Shown here: in pieces, positions 1 through 9,606 of the stretch
Numbering within the stretch: the stretch's first letter is position 1
Layout of the letters: each line of letters opens with the position of its first letter
Notes under the pieces: model-generated
Told to the model about the DNA's origin: nothing
Databases searched by the model: none
What the model saw: only the letters and a program-made list of their open reading frames with translations
NCBI GenBank assembly: GCA_948146395.1
Contig: OX411543.1
Span: 63,066,534 to 63,130,533, forward strand
Source: Fragum whitleyi
Taxonomy: Eukaryota; Mollusca; Bivalvia; Cardiida; Cardiidae
Length of the DNA: 64,000 nucleotides
Reading direction: 5' to 3'
Made by a program: the position numbers and the translations under genes

Positions 1-477
1 TTCAATGAGAAACAAGTGCATGTCGTATTGCGATGCAATACAGGAGTCCCCCACCGGATAACAAAATATCCTTTCTTATAATATATCTCCTACTTACTAG
101 ATCTATAACTGTATACAAAATTTGAAGTTGCTAGCACATTAGGTTTTGAACAAAATGTCCCAAACAAAAATAAAAAAGTAAAAACAACCAATGGCAAAAA
201 CTCCAAAAGTGGGCGGAGAAGAATGATTCTTGTACATGCCACTTGTCCTCAATGAGATCTATAAGTGTATCAAGTTTGAAGTTGCTAGCACTGATGGCTC
301 AGGAGATATGGTTCGGACAAAAATGTCAGGATAAAAAACAACAACGGACAATAACTAAAAAAGTGGATGTGGCAGAGTAACAGTTCTTGTGTATTACACT
401 TCTTCTTAATGAGATCTACCAGTGTACAAAGTTTGAAGTTGCTAGGGCTTATGGTTTAGGAGATAAGTACGGGACAA

Positions 478-1668
478 CTAGAGAGCCATGAATGGCTTGA
501 GTCGCTCCACAGGCTTGAAATTCTTGTAAAAGCAAATAAATTTTTTGACTAGATTTTTAGAAATTTGGGGTTCTACTGGTGTTGAAAATGATTTTCAAAG
601 TTTCAACCATATAACAGATAGAGAAATGACCTCCACTCTTATATTTTTCATCAAATCAAAATAATTTTTGGCTGCATGATAATGGGTCACCCAAAGATCA
701 TACCAAAAATGTTTGATTGATATCCATCAGTTACATTCTGAGAAAATGATTTTAATAGTTTCCACTATCTAACATATTTAGAAATGACCTCCACCCATAA
801 AATGCATATTTTTCATCCAATCAAAATAATTTTTGGTACACTGATAAAGGGTCACTCAAGGATTGTTCCAGTGAAATTTGGTTCATATCCAAAAATTAGA
901 TTCCGAGAAAATGATTTGCAAATTTTCAATTATCTAACATTTTGAGAAATGACCTCTGCCCATAAAATGCATATTTTTCATCCGATCTCAATGATTTTTT
1001 GTAGACTGAGAAAGGGTCACTCAAGGATTATTCCAGTGAAATTTGGTTGATATCCATCAATTACATTCTGAGAAATTAATTTTCAAAGTTTCCACTATAT
1101 AACATATCGAGAAATGACCTCTGCCAATAAAATATATATTTTCCATCCGATCACAATGATTTTTTGTAGACTGATAAAGGGTCACTCAAGGATCATTCCA
1201 GTGAAACTTGGTTGATATCCATCAGTTAGATTCTGAGAAAATGATTTTCAAAGTTTCCACTATAGAACATATAGAGAAATGCCCTCCGCCCATAAAATGC
1301 TTATTTTCCATCCGATCTCAATGATGTTTTGTAGACTGATAAAGGGTCACCCAAGGATCATTCATGTAAAATTTAATGGGTATGCATTGATTAGAATCTG
1401 AGAAAACTCACTTTTTACCATATTTGGAAATTAGCCACGCCCATTAAATCCATGTTTTTCATTTGATCAAAATTTCTTGAACAAATTTCAAAGAGGATCA
1501 CCCCAGGATCATTCCTGTGAAGTTTGGTTGAAATCCATCCAGTAGTTTCTGAGGAGAAGATTTTTAAAGAAAAGTTTACGACCGCACGGACGGACGGACG
1601 GACGGACGCACGACGGACACAACGCCATGACAATAGCCCCAGTGGCTTTCAGCCAGTGGAGCTAAAAA
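478..1668 (+). mobile_element. Pearl-like element, family A copy 1
   Basis: The 5' end has the hairpin AGCCATGAATGGCT followed by TCGCTCCACAGG. The body holds about six core units of about 165 bp (landmarks TTGGTTGATATCCATCA, ATGACCTCCGCCCAT, TAAAGGGTCAC). A diverged last unit (GAAATTAGCCACGCCC) leads into a GGAC/GCAC tract and the end CCAGTGGAGCTAAAA. The end stretch is the inverted complement of the 5' stretch (GCTCCAC / GTGGAGC). The element sits inside the family E core, which resumes directly after it. Confidence 0.85.
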
Positions 1669-1833
1669 TGTAAGGATAGAAACAACAAAGGGCAATAACT
1701 CAAAAAGTGGACATGGCAGAGTGACAGTTCTTGTACATGACACTTGTCCTCAATGATATCGATAAGTGTAGCAAGTTTGATGTTTCTAGCACTTATGGTT
1801 TAGGAGATATGGTCCGGACAAAAATGTAAAGGT

Positions 1834-2814
1834 AACAAGAGCCATGTTGGACATGGGCATAAGTCCCCTACCAGCTTTGTTTGTCTCAATGTTTTCCCAC
1901 GCCAATTCTATCAGGGACGTCAAAACCAGGTCTTGTTAAAGGGTTAAACAAGACTTACATGAGTTGTTGTCTCTGCTGTGCCCACTATACAATTCATGGA
2001 AGCAATAGACAGATGCAACAAATAGTATCAATAACAGTTACCTTGTCTGATCCAAGATGTTTTTCTTCAGTCTTGTTGGTAAGAAATGAGAACTTTCACT
2101 GGAGGTGATTAATACTGCTGCATCACCACCCTGACTAACATGGCTTATAATTTTTTTTACATTTTAAAACAGGTTTCATCAAGTTAGCTTACTTAGTTAT
2201 TAAATTATTGCAGGATCCATTTTTTGCCATATTTTCACTATTTCTGTTACCATAGCAACCACACTTTTTGTCAAAGAACAAAGATAAAATGATGTGCATA
2301 ATCTACACATTGCCATCTAGTCATATACCAAGTCTCATCAAATTAGCTTGCTTACTTATTAACTTATCGCAGGATCCAATATTTTTTGCCATATTTTCAC
2401 TATTTCCGTAACCATAGCAACAACAATTTTAGTCTAAAAACAAAAATAAAATGATGTGCATAATCTACACATTGCCATATAAGTCTCATCAAACTAGCTT
2501 GCTTAGTTATTATCTTATCGCAGGATCCCATTTTTGGCCATATTTTCACTATTTCTGTAACCATAGCAACCTCAATTTAAGTCGAAAAACAAAAATAAAA
2601 TGATGTGCATAATCTACTCATTGCCATTTAGTCATATACCAACTTTCATCAAAAACGCTTGCTTAGTTATTAAGTTATCGCGGGATCAAGATTTGAGCGG
2701 ACAGACGGACGGACGGACAGACGGATGGACGGACGGACGGACAGACGGAGGGACGGACAGACGGAGGGCAAACCTATAGTCCCCTCCTGTGTGAACACCG
2801 GTAGGGGACTAAAA
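1834..2814 (+). mobile_element. Pearl-like element, family F
   Basis: It begins AACAAGAGCCATGTTGG with a CCATGT/ACATGG hairpin, then AGTCCCCTACC. It ends ACCGGTAGGGGACTAAAAA, so AGTCCCCTACC is repeated in inverted orientation at the far end. Three to four core units of about 160 bp share GATGTGCATAATCTAC, TTATCGCAGGATCC and GCCATATTTTCACTATTTC. A GGACGGACGGACAGAC tract at 2697-2767 precedes the end. It is inserted into family E. Confidence 0.8.
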
Positions 2815-3570
2815 ACAACAAAGGGCAATAACTCAAAAAATGGGTGTGGCAGAGTGACAGTTCTTGTACATGACACTTGTCCTTGATGAGATCTATACTT
2901 GTACAAAGTTTAAAGTTGCTAGCACTTATAGTTTCAGAGATATGATCCGGACAAGAATGTAAGACTAAAAACAACAAAGGGCAATAACTCAAAAAGTGGA
3001 TATGGCAGAGTAACAGTTCTTATACATGACACTTCTCCTCAATGAGATCTATAAGTGTACCAAGTTTGAAGTTGCTAGCAACCATAGTTTAGGAGATATG
3101 TTCCGGACAAGAATGTAAGGGTAAAAACAACAAAGGGCAATAACTCAAAAAGTGGGCATGCCAGAGTAACGGTTCTTGAACATGACACTTCTCCTCAATG
3201 AGATCTATAAGTGTACCAAGTTTGAAGTTGCTAGCACATATGGTTTAGAAGATATAGCCTGGACAAAAATGTGACGGACAGACGGACGGACGGACGGACA
3301 GACAGACGGAATCGAGCAAACCTATAGTCCCCCAACCGGTAACCGGTGGGGGACTAATAAAGAATTTAGACTGAAATTATCCCCTCTTATTTTCACTTTC
3401 TTTGAAGAAAGTTTCATAATTCATTCAAAAAGTAGTGCATACCAGGTACTTATGGTTTGCTACAGATTTAAACGAAAATACTGTTAAAAACATGCATATG
3501 ACAAACTTTAAAGATATTGAAAATAAAATTTAAGTAATATTCTTTTACACTGAGCATGCAAATTATAAAT

Positions 3571-3812
3571 GAGCCTGTGTGTGTGAAATTTCCAACAATT
3601 TGAAATATGTTAGTAAGCTGTAGACATTGGGTTGCATAGTCAGCCATATACTGTAAATATAAAGTTACCTAATGGCCTACAGATGCTATGAGACCTTATC
3701 TATCTACTAAACACATAGCGAAGACTCTGGTCAGACTGTGCGGATGCACAGGCTTGTCAGAGTCTTTGCTTTGCGCTAATTTGAAATTGTTGGAAAGCTC
3801 ACACACCAGCTC
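3571..3812. mobile_element. Foldback MITE, GAGCCTGTG family, copy 1
   Basis: Terminal inverted repeats of about 35 bp: GAGCCTGTGTGTGTGAAATT at the left and a matching ATTGTTGGAAAGCTCACACA type sequence at the right. Inside, AGACTCTGGTCAGACTG faces CTTGTCAGAGTCT, an inner hairpin. Related copies lie at 8407-8565 and 58037-58274. Confidence 0.7.
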
Positions 3813-3910
3813 AAATATGATTTTGTCAATGAAAAATAGACAATCTGAGTATTATATGGACAAGTTTGTAAGAGCTGCGTTTTTTGGTCATATTACAGAT
3901 GTACATATCA

Positions 3911-3984
3911 AGGGGTTAGAGCAAAACCATTGTAAGTGCCTATAAATATATAGGCACTTACAATAGTTTTGTCCTGAACCCTCA
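3911..3984. repeat. Palindromic hairpin built on GTAAGTGCCTATA
   Basis: GGGGTTAGAGCAAAACCATT faces an imperfect inverted copy ending TTTTGTCCTGAACCC, with TTGTAAGTGCCTATA and TATAGGCACTTACAA forming the inner stem. Similar GTAAGTGCCTATA hairpins or half-copies occur near 9350, 26695, 37445 and 62990. This is probably a small foldback element. Confidence 0.6.
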
Positions 3985-4371
3985 TTATCACCTATTGTTG
4001 TGCAGAATCTCAAATTTTCCCCTTTTTTTTGGCAGGAGATGTCGAAAGTCAGATCAGCATGCATACACACTCACTGGCTGATCTTTGTCTACACCACCTG
4101 TCTGTTAATGATGTTCAAGCATGCAAGTCTTGAAACTTTTCTGCCCAGTCTTTAAGGCAAGCCTATACACAATCAATATTGTTGATAATGATATCAAAAT
4201 ACATCTTAATATTGCCTATACATGATTTTATAGTCAATCAATAGGAATTTTAAGAGCCCTTTTTACATGACAAATTGCATACACACACACATACACTTGT
4301 TTCCATGACATCTTCGTTGAAAACAAAAATAGTACTTTAACATATAATTGTACAAGTTTCATTGAGAGAAC

Positions 4372-4441
4372 AAAGGTCAATTTTGTCTATATAGGTATAG
4401 GCAAATTTGACCTTTGATCACTCACTAGATTTGTGAATCTA
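4372..4441. repeat. Palindromic hairpin, GTCAATTTTGTCTATA family, copy 1
   Basis: AAAGGTCAATTTTGTCTATA is followed by an imperfect inverted copy (GGCAAATTTGACCTTTGA) and the flank TCACTCACTAG. A more perfect copy lies at 59632-59703. Confidence 0.55.
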
Positions 4442-4585
4442 TACTTAAAGAACATGTAAATGGGCCCATATATAAAATCAACAATAATGACAATAACACC
4501 CATTCAGTTTGGATGATACCAGAATAAGAATAATTATACATTGATTAAATATTATTGGCAAAAAACTTGATCAAAGTGAAGCCAC

Positions 4586-4822
4586 TAAACCCTTGTAAGG
4601 CTAAACAGGAATCCTCACAGGATGTAAAGACAATGATCAGCCTGCATCTTTTCGCAGTCTGATCAGTGTCTCAGTGTCACCTTTTTTTTTTTCTTTTAAA
4701 GCCAGAATAGCACGTATTTTAAAATTTAATATTGACCCACAAAAAAGGGGATCCAGCCTTGACAGCACTTTGATTTATATACAATTTTTATTTTCTCAGG
4801 ATTCAGGGTGACAAGGTTTAAT
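4586..4822. mobile_element. Diverged piggyBac-like MITE
   Basis: The left end CTAAACCCTTGTAAGGCT and right end GGGTGACAAGGTTTAA are decayed versions of the TTAACCCTTGTCATGC ends seen at 4891-5122. The GATCAGCCTGCAT / GCAGTCTGATCAG inner hairpin is kept. Confidence 0.55.
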
Positions 4823-4890
4823 TAAATCTTTCATCTTTTCAAATTTAGAAAAGGAAATATTTTTCATTTCTCAGGCAATCTTCCAAGGTT

Positions 4891-5122
4891 TTAACCCTTG
4901 TCATGCTGAATAAAATTTGGCTAAATTTTTTTATCAAAATCAATGGGCAAAAGCACTGAAATTACCAACTGTAGGTCAATTTTTAATTGAAGAACTAAAT
5001 CTATTGACAATTCTGGTTTGAAGTGAGAAACAGGCGGTGTAGACTAACATCGTGCAGACTGCTGTTTGTCTACAGCTCCTGCCAAAGCAGGAATATTCCG
5101 GGTTCAGCATGACAAGGGTTAA
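4891..5122. mobile_element. piggyBac-like MITE, TTAACCCTTGTCATGC family
   Basis: It starts TTAACCCTTGTCATGCTGAA and ends with the inverted form, TTCAGCATGACAAGGGTTAA. The TTAA at each border is the target duplication typical of piggyBac. The length is about 230 bp with no ORF of note. The superfamily call is inferred from TTAA plus the CCC.../...GGG ends. Confidence 0.75.
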
Positions 5123-5252
5123 GAAACATGGATATAATGTCCTCATAGTCTGATTAACAAAAGGACATTTCATAAAAATGACAAATCACGCTTGGAGTGA
5201 GAGAAATTCATCTACCAAGACTTTATAACAAGATGATAGCATCCCTTGGGTC

Positions 5253-5484
5253 TTAAACCTAGTCCTCCTGAACCCAGAAAGTTCCTGCTTTGACAGGAGG
5301 TATAGAGAAATATCAGCCTGCACACATGTGCAGTCTGATTTTAGTCTATAACGCTTGCTTTATTTTTGAAATAGAAAAATTAGAAATTAATTTCAAAATA
5401 GTTTACACATGCACAAATGTTGCTTTCAGCACTTTGATTTTACAGCAATTTTGCTAAGTTTTTCATTCAGCTTGACAAGGGTAA
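5253..5484. mobile_element. Diverged piggyBac-like MITE
   Basis: It has a decayed left end (TTAAACCTAGTCCTCCTGAA), the inner AGCCTGCACACATGTGCAGT palindrome region, and a right end CAGCTTGACAAGGGTAA. Same family as 4891-5122. Confidence 0.6.
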
Positions 5485-5972
5485 GAAGACTGGGAACATC
5501 TATTATATTTGAGGAATGACAATGCTTCAAAGATGCAGCCTTGGCATATCATTATTAGTACATGACATATTTATTCAAGAAAATGTCAAAGAGACAAGAG
5601 TCAAAACTTTGCCTAATGATCTGCAAAAAATACGCTTAAGATCTGCAGCAGCTGAGGATGGTAACATATTGTTAGCCATTTACCTTTTTTCTAAACTATT
5701 ACCAGAAAACAAAACCTTTGACAAGTTAATATTGAAAGAAGTAATGCATTAAGAGGTACTTGTAAATTTGTGTGAAAATATGTCGCTAGACTAGAAGATC
5801 TTTATGCGTAAATGATAAATTGATTGTTTTCCCATTATTGCTATTATGTTAAATAACTTATTGGGTCTCTACAAGTGATAACATCCTCAGAAACATGAAT
5901 TAAGACTCATTCTATCACTTCTGACAGAATTCAGGACTATGTTTGATCTATGCATGTTTGATCTATGCTTAC
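5485..5972. other. Intronic stretch, nothing recognised
   Basis: This lies inside the flippase intron downstream of exon 3 on the minus strand. It holds a 78-codon plus-strand ORF (5516-5752) that I do not recognise. No repeat family or RNA is seen. Confidence 0.5.
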
Positions 5973-6086
5973 CTGTAGAATCAGCAGCACGAGAAAGTAA
6001 GCGTTGGCAATCCTCTGAAACTGCTCAAACAGGTTCTTCGGGAGAAAAGTGAACACATTATACTTGGATGTACAGATAAAATTATT
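5973..6086 (-). CDS. Coding exon 3 of an ATP8B-type phospholipid flippase
   Basis: On the minus strand this 114-bp block is bounded by an acceptor (TTTCAG before 6086) and a donor (GTAAGC after 5973). It encodes 38 residues starting [16 protein letters not shown] and continuing through [13 protein letters not shown] to LVLLILQ. The T-x-KYN-x-x-TFLP-x-NLFEQF-x-x-AN-x-YF pattern marks the start of P4-ATPases (class ATP8B), where it precedes and enters transmembrane helix 1. These enzymes flip phospholipids across membranes using ATP. The exon begins at a codon boundary, continuing exactly from the GCT that ends exon 2. The next exon, with the rest of helices 1-2, lies beyond the left edge. The family is clear; which ATP8B paralogue it is cannot be told from 69 residues. 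Confidence 0.9.
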
Positions 6087-6155
6087 CTGAAATATAAAGG
6101 ATATTAAAATGTAAACACATATTTGGGGAACTAAATGTTCATAACTACAGCTTAT

Positions 6156-6310
6156 TTAACCCTTATTCTGCTGTCCACAGCATATTCCTGCTGTCCACAG
6201 CATATTCCTGCTGTCCACAAAGTTATTATAGGCAGTGTAGACTAAGATCAGACTGCACATAGGTGCAGTCTGGTCTTTGCATACACTGCCTGCTTTCTGC
6301 ATAATTTTTA
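6156..6310. mobile_element. Truncated piggyBac-like MITE
   Basis: It starts TTAACCCTTATTCTGCTGTC. It carries a short local triplication of CATATTCCTGCTGTCCACA and the GATCAGACTGCACAT / GTGCAGTCTGGTC hairpin. The right end is missing; a family D element begins within a few bases. Confidence 0.5.
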
Positions 6311-6314
6311 TTGG

Positions 6315-6608
6315 AACATGAGCACCGCCTACGGGTGCCTACACACAGCTGTTGAGTGCTGGATGGTGGAGAAAAATCTAAGTCGAAAAAGGGGCATTAT
6401 TTGTTCAAAATCCATCTAGAGTTATTCCCCTTGATAGTATAGGTTGCTGTTTTGATGGTGAACATGTGTGCCAAGTTTCAAGTAAATGCTTTCAGTAGAA
6501 CCAGAGATATCACAAAATGTCAAAGTTTTCGCACAACGACGACGACAACGATGACACGAATGCTATAGCAATACCTTGGGGTTTCTCCGAAAACAGCCAA
6601 GCTAAAAA
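6315..6608 (+). mobile_element. Pearl-like element, family D (single core)
   Basis: The 5' hairpin is GCACCGCCTACGGGTGC. The body holds one core unit including AAGGGGCATTATTTGTTC and GTGCCAAGTTTCAAG. A CGACGACGACAACGATG tract is followed by CAGCCAAGCTAAAAA. The layout matches families A-C but is short and lacks tandem units. Confidence 0.6.
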
Positions 6609-6835
6609 TGAGTCAGACTCATTTAAAGTGTCCCTATAACAACCAATTGGTTAGAAACAAAATTTAAATTCAGCAAATTAGGGGATTAACTCATTGCCAG
6701 ATGACCAAATTTTATAGACTTATCAAAATTGGGTGATTGCACATACAGAAAATTCCAACTGACAACCATTTAAAAAAAATATCTGAGAATAAAGTATTGT
6801 GAAAAGTGAAGGCATCACTTGTTATGAGCAATTCC

Positions 6836-7113
6836 ATTGATTGATTGGATGGAGTTTAACACCGCTTTCAACATTTTTTCAGTTATATCGCGGCGGCTGG
6901 AGCACCCAACAATGGTTTCCTGGTGTTTCTCTTACCAGTACAATCATCACATCTTTTCCTAGCCTCCAGGTGCTATCTCATATAGGTTTATGGTTATCAA
7001 CCTATTGGTGAGAGACAAATAGTCAGAAAGAATGAAAGCCGCCATTTGGGATCAAACCCGGGACCTCTAGATTGACAGTCCGACGCAGTACCAACTGCGC
7101 TTTGACGGCAGCT
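6836..7113 (-). mobile_element. tRNA-derived SINE, family 1, nearly full length
   Basis: Read on the minus strand, the head (7113 downward) contains a pol III A-box-like AGCGCAGTTGG and a B-box-like GGGTTTGATCCC, so it derives from a tRNA. The tail ends at 6836-6870 with a GATTGATTGGATGGAGTTTA type sequence. A second long copy lies at 26758-27032, with fragments at 12690, 32595/37262 and 37689. Confidence 0.75.
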
Positions 7114-7273
7114 CATTGGGTTTTTTTGTAGCATTTTTCCATCAGACACAATAGTACACCATGGAGTAGTAATTTGTGAAGCTGTAGGTATAGTCCTACA
7201 ATGATCAAATTAATTCTGACATTTTGTCCCAATTTGTTTTCAAACATTGAGTCATGATCAGAGCACAAAAAAA

Positions 7274-7523
7274 TTAACCCTTGTCACGCTGAACCCGGAA
7301 TATTCCTGTCTTGGCAGGAGCTATAGACAAACATCAGCCTGCACATAATGTGCAATCTGATATTTGTCTATTGCACCTGTTTTTACTTTTTTGAAAACAG
7401 AAAAGTTCTAAAAATTAATTTTCACAATGAATTCCCTCATAGATTCAGTGCATTCAACGCTTTGAGCACTAAGATTTTGTTGCAAATTTGTCAAGATTTT
7501 TTATTCAGCATGACAAGGATTAA
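7274..7523. mobile_element. piggyBac-like MITE, TTAACCCTTGTCATGC family
   Basis: TTAACCCTTGTCACGCTGAA at the left and TTCAGCATGACAAGGATTAA at the right are inverted copies flanked by TTAA. The inner part carries AGCCTGCACAT / GTGCAATCTGA. A family C element starts at the last bases of its right TTAA. Confidence 0.75.
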
Positions 7524-7697
7524 ACAAGAGCTGTCACTGTAAGATGACAATGCCCCCGACACCGCTTTGATTTAGAAGTTATGGCCAATGTTAAAGTTTT
7601 TGGACGGAATGACGGACGGACAGACGGACGGACGGACAGACAGACGGACGGATGGACAAGTCAAATTTATGATGCCTCCCTATCGGGGGCATAAAAA
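7523..7697 (+). mobile_element. Pearl-like element, family C copy 1
   Basis: It begins ACAAGAGCTGTCACTG with a TGTCA/TGACA hairpin, then ATGCCCCCGACACC. After a short core (GAAGTTATGGCCAATG) and a GGACGGACAGACGG tract it ends ATCGGGGGCATAAAAA, the inverted copy of the 5' GCCCCCGA stretch. A nearly identical copy lies at 41516-41689. Confidence 0.8.
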
Positions 7698-8265
7698 AGA
7701 ATTTTAGACAAGGGTTTGTTCAGATCATTAGTATCATTTATTTTCCTAAACAAGAATACTAATAGGAAATAAATACTGAAATTTCAAGTAGCAGTTCCTT
7801 TTGCTTTATAATAACTATGCTTTTGTAATATATCCTTTATATTCATTCAACAGTTCAGGGGTTTGGAATTCCCATCCCCAACTTTTCTGTCACTAGCTTT
7901 TCCACTTGTGGGCAAGTACATTTTTCTAGGCTACTTGTTCATGGACAAGTAAATACCAGAGCAAATCTTGGAACAGTACTTAAGAGATATAAGACATAAG
8001 TCACACAAATGTTTGTATCAAAGGGTAGAAAGCATTGTCTGTAATGAAGAAAATGCTGAGTTACACTATTTTCTTCATTAAATACAATTTTTTCTCAATA
8101 TTCACCATTCAATTTTTTACAGACAAGTTCTTTATGATCCAGTACAATCGAGATATTGACTTTTACTTGTGGACTGACAAGTAGAGAAAATTCATATTTC
8201 CTCACCCCTGCAGTTCAACAACATTTCATATAAATTGAAGTTAAAGGGAGGTAATTTCTACTTAC
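7698..8265. other. Intronic stretch with a diverged interspersed repeat
   Basis: Within 7855-8215, CAGGGGTTTGGAATT at one side and CTCACCCCTGCAG at the other suggest imperfect inverted ends. GGACAAGTA / TACTTGT type words recur inside. A partial relative lies at about 30150-30292 (GGACAAGTTCATTTTGATC, CACACCCCTGATGCAG). No gene is seen. Confidence 0.4.
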
Positions 8266-8324
8266 AGCATACTCAAACTCCGCATTGTATGTACTGTCAT
8301 TTGCCTTGATATGCCTCTCTAGTT
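8266..8324 (-). CDS. Coding exon 2 of the ATP8B-type flippase
   Basis: A 59-bp minus-strand exon with acceptor TTTCAG and donor GTAAGTAG. It completes a split GAA codon from exon 1 and encodes LERHIKANDSTYNAEFEYA, ending on a codon boundary that joins exon 3. The R-x-x-K-AND-x-x-x-N-x-x-F-x-YA pattern is the cytosolic N-terminal motif just before the TSKYN segment in ATP8B proteins. Exon size, phase and motif agree, so the call is firm although the exon is short. It is separated from exon 3 by 2.2 kb and from exon 1 by 13.1 kb of repeat-filled intron. Confidence 0.88.
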
Positions 8325-8406
8325 CTGAAATAAAAAAGTTCATTTTATATTTTGATATTTGACACCTACGTGTGGTACATTTAGAAGCACAGACAATTAC
8401 ATAGTG

Positions 8407-8565
8407 TAATTAGAAGAATGCCTAACTGTCTACAGATACTTTGAGACCTTATTTATCTACAAATCACATAATTAAGACTTTGGTCAGACTGTGCGGATGC
8501 ACAGGCTGGCCAGAGTCTTTGCTTTGTGCACATTTGAAATTGTTGGAAATGTCACACACAGGGTC
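8407..8565. mobile_element. Foldback MITE, GAGCCTGTG family, 5'-truncated copy
   Basis: It keeps the GAGACCTTATTTATCTAC block, the TTTGGTCAGACTGTGCGGA / GGCCAGAGTCTTTG inner hairpin and the right end ATTGTTGGAAATGTCACAC. The left terminal repeat is absent. Confidence 0.6.
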
Positions 8566-9606
8566 ATTTTATACTGCACTTGTATTTAAAGTTCTAATGA
8601 ATATTGCAATCTAGTATTTTCAAATCACAAATCAGGACCGTCTTGTTAAAGACTGTTAAAAGTATCAATCAAACTGCAAAAACAAAACCTTATGATTGTA
8701 TGAAATTTACAGATAGTTACCTTGTGTGAAACAAGTCATATAAAAATATCAAATACAAATCAGATCAAATACAATAGAATTCTTCGTCAAAAACATAATG
8801 CCAGACATGATATTTGTCATGATCAGTGATTGAACTCTGGACCTGACTAGGTAGTTGTCACAGAACAAGCCTGCAAATTTTGACCATTGCCAGGGATGAG
8901 TCCTATTTCAACATTTCACCTTGAGATGTGACCTTGACCTTGGAGCTAATATTTCCTTGTGTTTCAAAATGCACAACTACTTATGATAGAGAACAATTGT
9001 ACCTTGAAATCAATACTTTAAAGTAGGAGAATTGACAAGACAAAAATGGATAGACTGACAGACAGACAGATAGAGGGACAGACACACTTTTAGACACACA
9101 ACCCACTGTGGTTGTGACAACTATGCCTGGCTCACCACACATGGGCACATGTCAAATGACATCAATAACTTGCTTGTTGATGCCATCTAAGGAAACAAGA
9201 AAAACATCACACTTAGTGCTAAGCTTAATGAAATTGATTAGCACTTAGCTTAGTTAATGATCAGCAGATACATGGAGGTTGATTACATCTTCTTCCAGTC
9301 TACACAAGCATCCAATATCAGATAGACAAAGGGACATCCTAGTGCTTAAAGCTTGTAAGTGCCTATACATTGTATATGAGCTTACAATCCTTAAGCTCCA
9401 AGATGTTGAAAGATAAACATGAAAACCTGATATGGACAGTACATAAAATTTCCTTTCTTTAGAGATACAAAAACAATTAATGTATTCAAATGACAGTGAA
9501 CTAAAATAACTAACTAGGGAAATCATCATAAGGGCAATAAAATGATAAATTGCATAAAGTTGTAGATATGACATTTTCATTAATGCTTTTCAGTGGTTTA
9601 TCGAGA
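8566..9606. other. Intronic stretch with a decayed repeat and a hairpin
   Basis: About 8870-9090 carries TGTGACCTTGACCTTGG and a GACAGACAGACAGATAG tract, as in a decayed pearl-type element. 9339-9402 is an imperfect hairpin containing TTGTAAGTGCCTATAC and GAGCTTACAA. No gene is supported; the minus-strand ORF at 9254-9580 has no recognisable motif. Confidence 0.45.

Larger units (their letters stand above)
11..3359 (+). mobile_element. Pearl-like element, family E, interrupted by two insertions
   Basis: The 5' end has a hairpin (GTATTG / CAATAC) followed by AGTCCCCCACCGG. The 3' end has a GGACGGACGG tract, then ACCGGTGGGGGACT and an A-rich end, so the two subterminal stretches are inverted copies. 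The core is a tandem unit of roughly 130-140 bp; its landmarks are AATGAGATCTATAAGTG, GAAGTTGCTAGCAC and GGGCAATAACTC. Blocks lie at 11-477, 1669-1833 and 2815-3300. The gaps are filled by a family A element (478-1668) and a family F element (1834-2814). No coding capacity is seen. Confidence 0.75.

Noticed and set aside
1415..1633. Minus-strand ORF reading VRRASVRPSVRAVVNFSLKI, recurring at 10808, 37097 and 40488
   Set aside because: It is a translation of the family A terminal unit and its GACG tract. It recurs because the repeat recurs, has no start or stop conservation across all copies, and has no known domain.
2670..2992. Minus-strand ORFs rich in SVRPS / CPLLFL
   Set aside because: They run through the GGACGGAC tract of family F and into family E core units, so they are repeat artefacts.
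5516..5752. 78-codon plus-strand ORF
   Set aside because: No motif and no support from context; intronic.
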